A DNA stretch of 64,000 nt from Lachnospiraceae bacterium (GCA_009774175.1 VSNG01000002.1:18790-82789), one strand, 5' to 3'; shown: positions 43,990 through 54,027, counted from the first letter of the stretch. Numbers and translations: made by a program. The notes: generated by a model not told the origin, from the letters alone.

Positions 43990-45099
43990 TTATTTTCCGA
44001 TATAGTCTGCAATAGGCTCCATAACCGCCTCCATGCTCACATGTTCCCTCGCGAACTGCCTGATGGCGTCCGCCAGCTTTCCCTTATCAGGCTCTTTGCT
44101 TCTTATCTTCCGATAAAAGGAAATGATATCCTCCGTCCTTACCGTACTCCCGTCGTTTGGAAATACAAGGGCATAGGGATAGTCGTCCGGCAGCACGTCA
44201 ATCGCACAGCCCGTGAGAAGAGGCATACCCTTGGCCAGACATTCTCTGGACTTGAGGGCTCCCATTTTCCCGAAAAACCGGGCCTTATACATGCCAAAGG
44301 AAATCAGCACGATCTCACATCTGTCGTACAGCTCGTCAAGAGGCTTTCCCACCATGGTGGGATAAAAGTGCACATATGCTTCCAGACCGTATCTGGCTGT
44401 CAGCTCCTGATAAAACGGTTTCTCCGGGCCGTCTCCCACCAGATGCAGATGCACCTGATATTCTTTTGCGCCGTCCGTCTGATAATATTGGCGCAGCCCC
44501 TCTATGATGCGTTCGTAACCGTGATGCCTCTGCATGAAGGCTACGCCGATCAGATTGACCTCTCCTTCCGAAAAAGCGCCGCCGACCTTCGCCATGCTCT
44601 CCACATTAATCCCATTATAGGTACAGATCGTGGGAACGCCAAAGATCTCCCGGTCTTTCGTATAGGTCACAAAACGATCCACATACTTTTTCAGCTGCGG
44701 ACGATAAAGCTTCTCTTTGACATAAAAAGGCCATGCATTCCACTTTCCGAAATCGTCTCCGTCATAAGGATACGTGAAAATCTCAATAATAATTTTGCAG
44801 GCCGGATACCGTTCCCTGATTTTTTTAAAGAAACGGATATACGCCCTGTCCGCAACCGTCCGCCTGACATACACAAAATCCGGATGGTCAAGCCGGGCAA
44901 ACGCCTCCTCATAATCCCTTGCGATGGAAGCTGTCGGAAACAGCCCGGCAATCCGCTGTGCCAGCGACCGTTTCGGCGTCCCGACCTCAATCTCCTGCAT
45001 GTCAAAATACCTGCCAAGCTCTTCCATCTGCATGTCTATTTTCCTGCTGACACCGATGGACTGGCGCCCCTGAAAGTGCAGATAATAGCCTTTTTTCAT
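43990..45099 (-). CDS. GT-B (GT4-like) glycosyltransferase
   Basis: The 369-residue protein begins MKKGYYLHFQGRQSIGVSRKIDMQ and has YDGDDFGKWNAWPFYVKEKLYR, TICTYNGINVESMAKVGG, then INLIGVAFMQRHHGYERIIEGL at the start of the C-terminal domain, and MGALKSRECLAKGMPLLTGC in place of the usual E-x7-E stretch. This is a divergent GT4-like enzyme seen in capsule loci. I take the ATG at 45099, preceded by AAGGAG about nine bases upstream. It comes 37 bases after the SGNH gene stop and 15 bases before the epimerase. Sugar unknown. Confidence 0.82.
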   Translation of the reverse strand: MKKGYYLHFQGRQSIGVSRKIDMQMEELGRYFDMQEIEVGTPKRSLAQRIAGLFPTASIARDYEEAFARLDHPDFVYVRRTVADRAYIRFFKKIRERYPACKIIIEIFTYPYDGDDFGKWNAWPFYVKEKLYRPQLKKYVDRFVTYTKDREIFGVPTICTYNGINVESMAKVGGAFSEGEVNLIGVAFMQRHHGYERIIEGLRQYYQTDGAKEYQVHLHLVGDGPEKPFYQELTARYGLEAYVHFYPTMVGKPLDELYDRCEIVLISFGMYKARFFGKMGALKSRECLAKGMPLLTGCAIDVLPDDYPYALVFPNDGSTVRTEDIISFYRKIRSKEPDKGKLADAIRQFAREHVSMEAVMEPIADYIGK

Positions 45100-45136
45100 A
45101 ATAGCACACTCCTTTTCCAATTGCAATCGCCGCCCA

Positions 45137-46567
45137 TCACCGGCACAATTGATAGCCGTCGTCTCCGTCTATTCCGAACGAATCGGCCACAATACCCGTA
45201 ATCCTGTCAAAAACCACCACATTTATTCCGTTTTCAACCGTCTGATATCTCTGATTGTCAATGACGATCTCATTATCATATCCGCCGTCCGGCAGCTGCA
45301 CTCTCTTAAGCCCAAAATCATGCCGGTCGGTCTCAAAATATCGTGAATCCTCTCCGTTACCGCTGCTCCAGACAATACCGTCACCGCCTGCAAAATGCCA
45401 CAGACCTCCGCCCTGCGCATCGCTGATACCCAGCGCGGCAAGTATGCCGCTGACAGCCGCCTCCTGCGGCTGACAGTATCCGTCCACCGAAACAAAAACA
45501 TCGTAGTGATTTTGCAAAATCGCTTCCTGTATCAGACCCGTGTCTTCCGTTTCCCGAAGCTCCATATCCTTTAAAAGCGCATCCAGATACGCCGCGTTTC
45601 TCTCCCAGCCCTCGTATGCCAAATCTCCCCTGTGATCCGGAATATGATAGCGCCCGGCAATATATTCTCCCCACCCGGACGTAAATTTACAGCTGCCCCG
45701 GATATTTAAATGCGACTCGTCAAGCATATCCGTCGCATAATTGATCGGCATCTCTTCTCTCATCACATTATAATTCAAAAACGGCGTCTCATACTCCTGT
45801 GCAATTTTCTGCGCGGTATTGAACCGCATCAGGTCTTCCTCCGTCATGCTGGCAAAAGGGGCAACCACCACCATAATCGGGATGTTCCTTTCCCTTGCAA
45901 GGGCAAGGATGGCCCGGTAATACTTTTCCGATTTTTCCGTAAGCTCCTCACATTCGGTACTTGCGCCGATATCCGGCTCTTCCACGGACTCCGTTATCAT
46001 TCCCGGTTCAAATCCCCTCCAGTCTCTGTACTTCTCAGCTTTCTTGTGAAACGTAAAATCCTCCTCCGACAGCTCCTTATACCGATCATGATACTGCGTA
46101 TATCCAAGCAGAAATCCAAGCCGCTCTTCTTGCGGCACGCCGGCCCAAACTGCATCCAGCCTGTTTCGCGACCACTTCATACCGTAGGTATTCTTAATTG
46201 CGTAACCAATATCAACAAATTCCTCCTCCTCCACTACGCGATAGCCTTCCAGCACAATCAATTTGGGCGTCTGCGTTTTAAGCGCTTCCCTGAGACAATA
46301 ATAGGAATTCCACAAAGGCTGCGCAGAGCCCGACAGCACATAGGAAGATATTCCCTGTTCCCTCCACAGGACTCCCGTATTAAAGCTGCTGTAGGCATGA
46401 CTGCTGCCCACCACCAGCACATCGACGGTATTTTTGTCCAGTTCATAAAATTTCTTCATGCTGTAAACGCCGTCGTCATCCTTGATTGAAAGCACATGAT
46501 TCGCATACCATAATACAAGACACAGGATCATTATGATCCCGACTGTCTTAACCGCTGTTTTCCTCAT
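45137..46567 (-). CDS. Membrane-anchored SGNH-hydrolase-type protein (AlgJ/DltD-like O-acetylation partner)
   Basis: The 476-residue protein has one N-terminal helix (residues about 6-23), then an outer-face domain with VGSSHAYSSF (Ser55 or Ser56/His57, residues 53-62) and DMLDESHLN with Asp283 and His286, the catalytic triad motifs of the DUF1574/AlgJ/DltD branch of SGNH hydrolases. Such proteins work with an MBOAT protein to move an acetyl group onto a polysaccharide outside the membrane. The MBOAT gene lies directly upstream, with 14 bases between. The C-terminal 150 residues (from about 330) form an extra domain with QPQEAAVSGILAALG that I do not recognise. The ATG at 46567 has a GGCGGGGAG site. 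Confidence 0.82.
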   Translation of the reverse strand: MRKTAVKTVGIIMILCLVLWYANHVLSIKDDDGVYSMKKFYELDKNTVDVLVVGSSHAYSSFNTGVLWREQGISSYVLSGSAQPLWNSYYCLREALKTQTPKLIVLEGYRVVEEEEFVDIGYAIKNTYGMKWSRNRLDAVWAGVPQEERLGFLLGYTQYHDRYKELSEEDFTFHKKAEKYRDWRGFEPGMITESVEEPDIGASTECEELTEKSEKYYRAILALARERNIPIMVVVAPFASMTEEDLMRFNTAQKIAQEYETPFLNYNVMREEMPINYATDMLDESHLNIRGSCKFTSGWGEYIAGRYHIPDHRGDLAYEGWERNAAYLDALLKDMELRETEDTGLIQEAILQNHYDVFVSVDGYCQPQEAAVSGILAALGISDAQGGGLWHFAGGDGIVWSSGNGEDSRYFETDRHDFGLKRVQLPDGGYDNEIVIDNQRYQTVENGINVVVFDRITGIVADSFGIDGDDGYQLCR

Positions 46568-46581
46568 CGTTTTCTCCCCGC

Positions 46582-48075
46582 CTAAAATTGGAAATAGATA
46601 AACTGCTGCGGATCAAAACCCACGCCGTATTTACCGCAGACAAAGATCAGGACAACCAGTCCGATCATAATGCCCCCGCGAAACCAAAGGTTCTGCTGCA
46701 TCAGGAAAACGTCCAACGTCATCTTTTTCCTGTATCTGACCAGGTCCACCAGGCCCAGCATACAGATTGACACAAGCAGAATATTCATCTCCGGCCGATC
46801 CAGTCCCAACGTAAAGATTTCTCCGTTAAACAATACCCAGGGCGTCGGCCTCACCCAGATTCTCCGAATGTACTGTAAAGCGTCTCCAATCGAGTCCGCC
46901 CGGAAAAAGATCCACGCAAACACCACAAGAACAAACGTCACCGCCGTCTGTAAAAACTTCCAGCTGAAGCACGCCGTATTAACCCGCAGCTTTCGAATGC
47001 ATTTTTCCCTGAAAGACGCCAGATAATCTCCAATCACCTGATATGCCCCATGTATACCGCCCCAGACGACATAGGACCAGTCCGCGCCATGCCACAGACC
47101 GCTTGCCAGAAAGACGATCATGATATTCACTGATTTTCTGACGCGCCCCCTGCGGTTCCCGCCCAAAGGAATATAAAGATAGTCCCGAAACCATGTGCTC
47201 AGAGAAATATGCCACCTGCTCCAGAAGTCCCGTATACTGCATGCAAAATACGGCGTATTAAAATTCTCCATCAGCTCGAATCCCATAATTTTCGCCGCAC
47301 CGATGGCAATAAGCGAGTAACTCCCAAAATCACAGTAAATCTGCAGCGCAAAGAAAACCGCAGCCAAAACCAGTTCCGTGCTTCCATACATACGGTAATT
47401 ATCAAAAACCGTATTGACAAGGACCGCCGCCCTGTCAGCGATCACCATCTTCACAAAAAAACCCCATATCATCAAAATCGTTCCCGAGGTCACTCTTCTG
47501 GCATTCCACAGCTTTATTTCCGCAATATTCTGCATCTGCGACAAAAGATTCTTCGACCGTTCAATCGGGCCCGCCACAAGCTGCGGAAAAAAGGACACGA
47601 ACAGCGCATAACGAATCAGATTCGTCTCCGCCCTGACGTCTCCCCGGTAAACGTCAATCGTATATCCAAGCGCCTGAAAGGTGTAGAACGAGATCCCCAC
47701 CGGAAGCAGGAAATAAAATCTTTGATCAACAGAGCCGATATGCAGAAGCTCCAACCCCCTATCCAGTGAAGCAATCAGAAAATTACCGTATTTAAAGAAA
47801 AGCAGAATCCCCAGATTAATGCCAAGACATGAAAACAGCACTGTCAGCCTCCTGCCCGTTCGCCCTCTGTCCCGATATCTTTCTATCGCGATACCGCTTA
47901 CATATGTAATCAGGGTCGACGCCGCAATTAGCAGCGCATACCTGGCATTCCAGCTCATATAGAAATAATAGCTGGCCGCCAGCAGCCAGATCTGGCGAAG
48001 CGCTTTCGGAATCACAAAATACAGCGCCAGTACGACGGGGAAAAATATCATAAAATTTATTGAATTAAACTCCAT
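46582..48075 (-). CDS. MBOAT-family O-acyltransferase (AlgI/DltB-like)
   Basis: The 497-residue protein has about ten helices and the family motif block: FCD-type YCDFGSYSLIAIGAAKIMGFEL, FWSRWHISLSTWFRDYLYIPLGGNR and FLASGLWHGADWSYVVWGGIHG, where the His of LWHG is the catalytic residue. It carries acetyl (or other acyl) groups across the membrane to an outer polysaccharide; AlgI and DltB are the models. Ribosome site AGAGG lies before the ATG at 48075. With the SGNH gene downstream it forms a complete O-acylation module. Confidence 0.95.
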   Translation of the reverse strand: MEFNSINFMIFFPVVLALYFVIPKALRQIWLLAASYYFYMSWNARYALLIAASTLITYVSGIAIERYRDRGRTGRRLTVLFSCLGINLGILLFFKYGNFLIASLDRGLELLHIGSVDQRFYFLLPVGISFYTFQALGYTIDVYRGDVRAETNLIRYALFVSFFPQLVAGPIERSKNLLSQMQNIAEIKLWNARRVTSGTILMIWGFFVKMVIADRAAVLVNTVFDNYRMYGSTELVLAAVFFALQIYCDFGSYSLIAIGAAKIMGFELMENFNTPYFACSIRDFWSRWHISLSTWFRDYLYIPLGGNRRGRVRKSVNIMIVFLASGLWHGADWSYVVWGGIHGAYQVIGDYLASFREKCIRKLRVNTACFSWKFLQTAVTFVLVVFAWIFFRADSIGDALQYIRRIWVRPTPWVLFNGEIFTLGLDRPEMNILLVSICMLGLVDLVRYRKKMTLDVFLMQQNLWFRGGIMIGLVVLIFVCGKYGVGFDPQQFIYFQF

Positions 48076-48126
48076 AGCTTTCTAACCTCTTTTATTGGCT
48101 CTCAAAAAATCCCTTCCGCCGCCGTC

Positions 48127-49035
48127 TCATCCGTAGTATGCCGATCTGCCAAAGCGTCCCCTGTGAAAATCCCTGACGCCAAGCCAGGTAGCCCTGACAA
48201 GCGCCCCCTTCCCCCGCAGAAGCCAGAGAAGACAACAGATAGCCCTGTTTATCACATAATAGAGCAGAAAAACAGGGTATCGCCTCCCCAACTGCAGCCG
48301 GCTGCACAAAAGCCAGTTGCGGGCGATATAGTAAGCGCAAAGAGCGCTGTCCGCGCCCCTTGTGCTGGCCCCAACCTTATGATACATTACCGCCTGCGGG
48401 CAGTACCAGATGGCAATTCCCTGTTTTTGCAGACGAAAGCTGTATTCCGTATCCTCATAGTAAAGAAAAAACCGCTCGTCCAGCGCGCCCGCCTGCTCAA
48501 TCACCTGCATGGGTATAAACAGACAGCATCCCGTGGCAAAAAAAGTCCTGCGCTCCTCATCGTACTGTCCCCTGTCTTCTTCGTCCAGCCCGATATGCGC
48601 GACTTTTCCCACTACAGGCGATACCCGTCCGCCCGCCGACCAGATGCGCAGTCTGTCGTCACTGTAATAAATCTTCGGGACAATCATGCTGCCCGGATGT
48701 CTGTCCGCACAGGCCAGCAGTTCCTGCAGCATAGTCTCGCCGATCTCCGTATCGTTGTTTAAAAGCAGGACCGCATCCGCTCCCCATTCTCCGGCGAGAC
48801 GGATCCCCACATTGTTGGCGTGGGAAAATCCGTAATTATCGGAGAGCTCCTTCACCTCCACGGATTCCTCTTCCCCATAACGCTCTCTGAGAACTTGCAC
48901 GGAACCGTCCTGCGAGGCGTTGTCTACCACAAAAATGCGCACCTGCGCGTCAGTTTTGCCTGCGCGGACGGATTCGATACACGCCTCGTTATATTTCTTT
49001 CCGTTATAGTTTACTAAAACCACCGCCAGTTTCAT
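48127..49035 (-). CDS. GT2-family glycosyltransferase (rhamnosyltransferase-like)
   Basis: The 302-residue protein starts MKLAVVLVNYNGKKYNEACIES, has DAQVRIFVVDNASQDGS and AVLLLNNDTEIGE near residue 90, the Asn-Asn-Asp-Thr variant typical of WbbL-type rhamnosyltransferases, and FFLYYEDTEYSFRLQKQG, the later acid-base region. A short C-terminal basic tail follows. The donor could be dTDP-rhamnose, but no rml genes are in the window. Ribosome site AGGG lies before the ATG at 49035. It is 51 bases from the GT4 upstream. Confidence 0.88.
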   Translation of the reverse strand: MKLAVVLVNYNGKKYNEACIESVRAGKTDAQVRIFVVDNASQDGSVQVLRERYGEEESVEVKELSDNYGFSHANNVGIRLAGEWGADAVLLLNNDTEIGETMLQELLACADRHPGSMIVPKIYYSDDRLRIWSAGGRVSPVVGKVAHIGLDEEDRGQYDEERRTFFATGCCLFIPMQVIEQAGALDERFFLYYEDTEYSFRLQKQGIAIWYCPQAVMYHKVGASTRGADSALCAYYIARNWLLCSRLQLGRRYPVFLLYYVINRAICCLLWLLRGKGALVRATWLGVRDFHRGRFGRSAYYG

Positions 49036-49086
49036 AAGTACCCTGTCCCTCTTTTGCCGTCATTGTCCGCGTTTCGGAATGGTCCG

Positions 49087-50202
49087 CTATCCCAGATACC
49101 GGCACAGCGTCTCGTAATATTTTCTGCAAAGCTTCTCCTGATCATATACCTTAAAATCCATTTCTGCAACCCTGTCCACAGGATTTTCCATGGCCGCAAT
49201 CCACGCCGCCTCGTCGTAGGGATCTGACACATAATTGGCCCTGCCCTGAGTGACCTCAGGAATGCAGGCACGATCCGTGGTGATGACCACCGCGCCAAAG
49301 AGCATGGCCTCGATGGGCGGCATCCCGAATCCCTCAAACACGCTGGGAAACAAAAATGCACGACAGTGCTCATACAGCGTATTCCTCTCCTCGTTCTCTA
49401 CAAATCCCGTGAGGGTGACTTCCCGCTCCAGTCCTCTCTCCCTGATCCGCCGCTCCATGGCTTCCCTTCCCGCGCCATTTACGCCGGATATGAGAAGCCG
49501 GCAGGGCAGGCCGGTCTTTTCCCTCCTGATACGCTCCATGACTGCAAGCAGCGTTTCCAGATTCTTGTGGGGAATCATCTGAGACACCGTATAGTAATAT
49601 GCCTTTTCCCCGATCCCGTACTTCTCGGAAAGCTCTGCAAAGGGAACCGTCTGCTTCCTGTCCACGGTAATGGGGTTATAAATCGTTGTGATATGCGAAG
49701 GCTTTACATGATATCTGCCCACGATATCCTCCTTCACCCAGTCGGAAATCGCGACGATATGAGCGGAGCAGTGCACATCCAGCCACCAGCAGAGTCTGGA
49801 GTAGGCGATTTCATGAAGGGGATGATATTTCGGATAATGGGCGGCCTGTAAATCATGGATCACATTCACATAGGTAACGCCGCCGTTAAAAAGCGGCCTG
49901 CAATATACCGGCGTAAAGCATTTCCGAATCCCCTTCTTTCGCAGAAACCGATTCTGACAGAAAAACTGCCAGAGGATGCGTCCGGCAATATTGGCGGAAA
50001 CCACATTCGTCTCAAGCAGCTCGATCCGCTTATCCTGCGTATAATGCAAAAAGGTCTCCCTGTTATCCGCAGACACCAGTAAAAAGAGATGAAAAGGCTC
50101 CTCCAGCTGCAAAAAACCGTCCAGAAGATTTCTGATAAAAAATTCCGTGCCGCCCACCTTTCTCGGGCGAAGCCAAAGCAAATCCACCGCTATCGTAAGC
50201 AT
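49087..50202 (-). CDS. GT4-family glycosyltransferase (mannosyltransferase-like)
   Basis: The 371-residue GT-B enzyme begins MLTIAVDLLWLRPRKVGGTEFFI, where the VGGTE loop binds the acceptor or donor phosphate, followed by the VIHDLQAAHYPKYH and SDWVKEDIVGRY segments typical of MtfB/WbaZ-type mannosyltransferases. The C-terminal domain has YYYTVSQMIPHKNLETLL and FPSVFEGFGMPPIEAMLFGAVV, the donor-binding E-x7-E motif. Ribosome site AAAGGGG lies before the ATG at 50202. Mannose from GDP-mannose is a reasonable but unproven donor. Confidence 0.9.
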   Translation of the reverse strand: MLTIAVDLLWLRPRKVGGTEFFIRNLLDGFLQLEEPFHLFLLVSADNRETFLHYTQDKRIELLETNVVSANIAGRILWQFFCQNRFLRKKGIRKCFTPVYCRPLFNGGVTYVNVIHDLQAAHYPKYHPLHEIAYSRLCWWLDVHCSAHIVAISDWVKEDIVGRYHVKPSHITTIYNPITVDRKQTVPFAELSEKYGIGEKAYYYTVSQMIPHKNLETLLAVMERIRREKTGLPCRLLISGVNGAGREAMERRIRERGLEREVTLTGFVENEERNTLYEHCRAFLFPSVFEGFGMPPIEAMLFGAVVITTDRACIPEVTQGRANYVSDPYDEAAWIAAMENPVDRVAEMDFKVYDQEKLCRKYYETLCRYLG

Positions 50203-50221
50203 ATATCCCCTTTCCGCCCTC

Positions 50222-52111
50222 CTACTCCGTCCCGGAAGCCATATGGCTTTTTCCGTAAACCGTCAGATCCGCAAGCACCGGCTCCGACCCGTCAAACAGC
50301 CTGCCGTCCTGAGTATACCAGCCTTCAAACACCCGGCCCCCATCCACATCCCCCGGATCGCCAATGGGCATGCTCTCAATGGTTTCTCCCCGGATCACGC
50401 TCACATACATATCCTTCGTAAATTCTTCTGCAATAAAGTGAACCGTACACAGCTCCTTTTTCTCAATCCAGACTTCGTCAAGAAATTCCTTTCTGGCCGT
50501 CAGAAAATCCCGGATCCTCCAGACTTCCGCATTATAATCGAGGTCGTCCCCATATATTTCCTTCCATCGGATCCGATCCATATTTGCAGATACATAGATT
50601 TCCGATACATACTCCTCTATTTTGCTCTCCTGAATCACCTGAAAATAATCAGAGAAAAACTCCTGGTAACACCTGGACACCGCCTGTCTGAAATCAGGAT
50701 GGGTATTCAGATACCAGAAAAGCGTGGTACTGCCGTCCCTCTGGGTCAGATAGCACAGATCCCGCGTCGTCCCGTCAATTCCGTACAATCTGCCGTAGGC
50801 CTTGTCATAATCCCACACAGGGCCGGCAAACAGGCCGGCATCCTGCGGCTTATAGAAGAAGGAGCTGGTAGCGCCGCCTCCCTTGTTCTTGCTCAGCTCC
50901 TCCACAATATATTTCCGGGCGTAGGACTCTAGATCCAGATAGGCCGGATAGGAAAGGCCCGTATCAGGATTGACGCCGTCCGTTTGCGTGACGGCTTTCT
51001 CCATTGCGTTCATCAGACCGCTGATATAGTCTACTTCCGCCCGGGACGCATATTTCGGGCTTTTGATGGTATACTGGTCGCCAAGGAGAGTTGTCTCAAA
51101 TCCGCTGACCTCCTCATTGTACTTATCCGACACATCCCGTTCCAGCAGATAACCACCCGTCAGATCCACCGGTTCTGCAGCCAGCTCTACTCCCTTTTTC
51201 ATTCCCGTGTCAAAACGGGCAAGCTCTTTCATATTCTTATTGCGCTTTTTATTCTCCTCCCCCAGATCGTTTATGGGAATCCGCTCCGAATCTATCTCCA
51301 CCTTTTCACATAGCTGATACATGCCGTGATACCTGTGGTTGACATAGAGGTCTATATACTGCGATTCGGGAGAGCCCTCCATCCCTGCGGCAATTCCCAT
51401 CTCATAGGTGATTTTATTGCGAATATAGGAATGGTCCTCCACATTGCTTAACAGAATCCAGTTATCCGCGCTTCCCATCCCAAACAGGTCCGTCCTGTTT
51501 TTCAGCCGGATGCCGTAGGATTTCTTCGGATAGAACCAAGTGGAATTTCCACGCCCTGAAATGCGTTCCAGCTTATCCACGCACACGATGCTCCCGCCCG
51601 CGTCAAAAAGAACGATTTTCCCTCTCTCCTCATAATCCTTGTCCGCATCCAGCATTTCCATGGAACCGCTCTGCGTCTCAAGAAACAGGGCGGGCAGATT
51701 GGCGGAATGCATAATCACCATATTGCGCCCGGCAATTCGGTTCCCGGCCCTGTCATAAAAGCTCAGCTCATAGGGTTCGTCGCATACAAGGGGCGCGATA
51801 TCTTCGCCGCTTTTCAAAGAAATTTCCTCTTCTCCCCTGCGAAAGACCGCCCGGTCAGCTCCTGTAAAGGAAATTTTCACATTTCCGGCATTGGCATAGG
51901 AGGGCAGGAAGAGATAGTCCGTCTGTTCCTGTGTAAAACAGCGGATTTCCTGTTCCGGCGCGGTACTGCCGACAACGAAGCGCATACTTTCCAGACAGTC
52001 CCCGTCAGCCTGCCTTTTTTCATATGCCGCCCTTTCCCCCGCCGCTGCCGCAGCGATCATCAGTGTAAGCAATACCCCAAGTATTGCGTATCGTTTCGTC
52101 CTGTATGTCAT
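50222..52111 (-). CDS. CotH-like kinase with N-terminal anchor and InlB-type C-terminal domain (copy 1)
   Basis: The 629-residue protein has an N-terminal helix (residues about 9-24), a region of about 130 residues, then the CotH kinase core: ISGRGNSTWFYPKKSYGIRLKN, LLSNVEDHSYIRNKITYEMG, YLLERDVSDKYN, and GPVWDYDKAYGR, the Asp-Tyr-Asp holding the metal-binding aspartate. CotH proteins of Bacillus are protein kinases of the spore coat. The last 70 residues (VHFIAEEF..GWYTQDGRLF..DLTVYGKSH) match the InlB B-repeat/Flg_new fold. It should act outside the membrane. It is a tandem paralogue of the gene at 52135, with 23 bases between. The phosphorylated substrate is unknown. Confidence 0.88.
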   Translation of the reverse strand: MTYRTKRYAILGVLLTLMIAAAAAGERAAYEKRQADGDCLESMRFVVGSTAPEQEIRCFTQEQTDYLFLPSYANAGNVKISFTGADRAVFRRGEEEISLKSGEDIAPLVCDEPYELSFYDRAGNRIAGRNMVIMHSANLPALFLETQSGSMEMLDADKDYEERGKIVLFDAGGSIVCVDKLERISGRGNSTWFYPKKSYGIRLKNRTDLFGMGSADNWILLSNVEDHSYIRNKITYEMGIAAGMEGSPESQYIDLYVNHRYHGMYQLCEKVEIDSERIPINDLGEENKKRNKNMKELARFDTGMKKGVELAAEPVDLTGGYLLERDVSDKYNEEVSGFETTLLGDQYTIKSPKYASRAEVDYISGLMNAMEKAVTQTDGVNPDTGLSYPAYLDLESYARKYIVEELSKNKGGGATSSFFYKPQDAGLFAGPVWDYDKAYGRLYGIDGTTRDLCYLTQRDGSTTLFWYLNTHPDFRQAVSRCYQEFFSDYFQVIQESKIEEYVSEIYVSANMDRIRWKEIYGDDLDYNAEVWRIRDFLTARKEFLDEVWIEKKELCTVHFIAEEFTKDMYVSVIRGETIESMPIGDPGDVDGGRVFEGWYTQDGRLFDGSEPVLADLTVYGKSHMASGTE

Positions 52112-52134
52112 GTCCGCCTCATACTCTCCGTCAT

Positions 52135-54027
52135 CTACACTCCATGACTTTTTCCATACACGATAATATCTTCAAAAATCGGGACAGTACAGTCAAATAC
52201 CTCGCCGTCCTCCGTAAACCAGCCGTCAAACATCTGGTCACCGCTCACTTTTCCCGGCTCGCTTCCCGGCAGCCTCTCAAGCGTCTCTCCCGCAGCCACA
52301 CTCACATACCGTTCCTCGCCGGTCTCCGAAACAAAGGTCACTGTGCGCAGTTCTCCCTGCCCCGTCCAGACTTCATCCAGAAACTGTTTTCGTTCCAGCA
52401 GAAAGGTTTTGATCCGCTCCAGTTCATACGGATAATCCAGAGGGGCGCTGCCTTCCTCTTTCCATCTGATCTGATCCATAGCAATGGAAGAAAGAATCTC
52501 CTGCGCATACTCGTCCACCTTCTCCTCTGCAGCCTCCTGCATATAATCCGAGAAAAAATCCTCATAGCAGTCAGACACCGCCTCTCTGAAATCCGAATGC
52601 GCATACAGCCTCCAGAAAAGCGTAGTGCTGTTGGTATCCCGCAGCATCAGATAGCACAAATCCCGGGACGATTCGTTAATTCCCGTCAGGCTTGCGTAGG
52701 CCTTATCATAATCCCATACGGGGCCGGCAAACAGCTTTGTGCTGATCGCCTCCTGCGGCTTATAAAAAAAAGAACTGGTGGCCCCGGCACCATTATTTTT
52801 TGTCAGCTCTTCCAAAATATACTTCTGCACGAAGGAATGCAGATCAATATACTCCGTATAGTGCATCCCGGTATCGGGATTAATACCGTCTTCGGCAAGC
52901 AGCGCCTTTTCCATATCGTTTATGAAGGCGCTGATATAATCCACCTGAACCTCTGACGCATGGGCGGGCTCCTTTATCGTATACAGATCTCCCAGATTCC
53001 CCGAGACAAAGCCGCTGATCTCCTCCCAGTATTTTTCCGGCACATCCCGTTCCAGAAGATACCCGCCCGTCAGATCATCCGGCTCCGTGACAAGGGCCAC
53101 TCCCTTTTTTTCCTCCGTCTCAAAGCGTCCGCATTTATCAAGCTCCCCGTTAAGCCTTTTGTTCTCTCCCTCCAGATCCGCTATGGGGACTCTCTGTTCG
53201 TCGATTTCCACCTTCTCGCAAAGCTGGTACATCCCATGATAAGTATTATTGATATACAGATCAATATACTGCGATTCCGGCGAACCCTCCATTCCCGCCG
53301 CAACGGCCATGTCGTAGGTAATTTTATTGCGGATATAGGCGGGATCTTCCACATTGCTTAACAGAATCCAGTTGTCCGCGCTTCCCATGCCGAACAGATC
53401 CGTCCTGTTTTTGAGCCGGATCCCGTAGGACTTCTTCGGATGCGCCCAGGTGGAGTTTCCCCGCCCCGAAATCCGATTAAGCCTGTCTGCGCACACCACC
53501 TTCCCCGCCGCATCAAACAGGACAATTCTGCCCTTTTCCTCATAGCTTTTATCCGCATCCAGCATTTCCATGGAGCCACTGTCCGTTTCCAGAAAAGCGG
53601 CCGGCAGATTGGCGGAATGCATAATGACCATACACTGCTCGGCCATTCTCTCGCCCTTCCTGTTGCAAAAATACATACGGTACTTCTCATGATACGCAAG
53701 GGCCCCGATGCTCTCGCCGTTTGTAAACGGCACCTCTGATTTTTCGTCGGCAAAGACAACCTGATCCGCCCCCACGAAAGAAATCCTGACATCGTCTGCC
53801 TCCGCATAGGACGGTAAAAACAGATACTGCACATTTTCCCTCTCGTCGGTATAACAGAAAAGCTTCTGCTCCGATGAGGAATTACCGATTACAAAATAAA
53901 GGTTTCCCATATAGTTCCCGCTTGTCTGAGCCTGTCTGTATGCCGCTTTTTCCATAAGCGCCACAGTCATAGCCAGAAGAACGGGCAAAATCCACAGCAA
54001 ACCGCGCCGTTTTATCCTATCCGTCAT
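52135..54027 (-). CDS. CotH-like kinase with N-terminal anchor and InlB-type C-terminal domain (copy 2)
   Basis: The 630-residue protein mirrors the gene at 50222 in length and motif order: an N-terminal helix (RGLLWILPVLLAMTVALM), ISGRGNSTWAHPKKSYGIRL, LLSNVEDPAYIRNKITYDMA, YLLERDVPEKYWEEISGF, GPVWDYDKAYAS and a C-terminal InlB B-repeat-like unit with FVSETGEERYVSVAAGETL and GWFTEDGEVF. I chose ATG 54027 because its N terminus aligns with that of copy 1; ATG 54039 is an alternative. It overlaps the DUF2304 gene by 11 bases. The pair arose by tandem duplication and has since diverged considerably. Confidence 0.88.
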   Translation of the reverse strand: MTDRIKRRGLLWILPVLLAMTVALMEKAAYRQAQTSGNYMGNLYFVIGNSSSEQKLFCYTDERENVQYLFLPSYAEADDVRISFVGADQVVFADEKSEVPFTNGESIGALAYHEKYRMYFCNRKGERMAEQCMVIMHSANLPAAFLETDSGSMEMLDADKSYEEKGRIVLFDAAGKVVCADRLNRISGRGNSTWAHPKKSYGIRLKNRTDLFGMGSADNWILLSNVEDPAYIRNKITYDMAVAAGMEGSPESQYIDLYINNTYHGMYQLCEKVEIDEQRVPIADLEGENKRLNGELDKCGRFETEEKKGVALVTEPDDLTGGYLLERDVPEKYWEEISGFVSGNLGDLYTIKEPAHASEVQVDYISAFINDMEKALLAEDGINPDTGMHYTEYIDLHSFVQKYILEELTKNNGAGATSSFFYKPQEAISTKLFAGPVWDYDKAYASLTGINESSRDLCYLMLRDTNSTTLFWRLYAHSDFREAVSDCYEDFFSDYMQEAAEEKVDEYAQEILSSIAMDQIRWKEEGSAPLDYPYELERIKTFLLERKQFLDEVWTGQGELRTVTFVSETGEERYVSVAAGETLERLPGSEPGKVSGDQMFDGWFTEDGEVFDCTVPIFEDIIVYGKSHGV

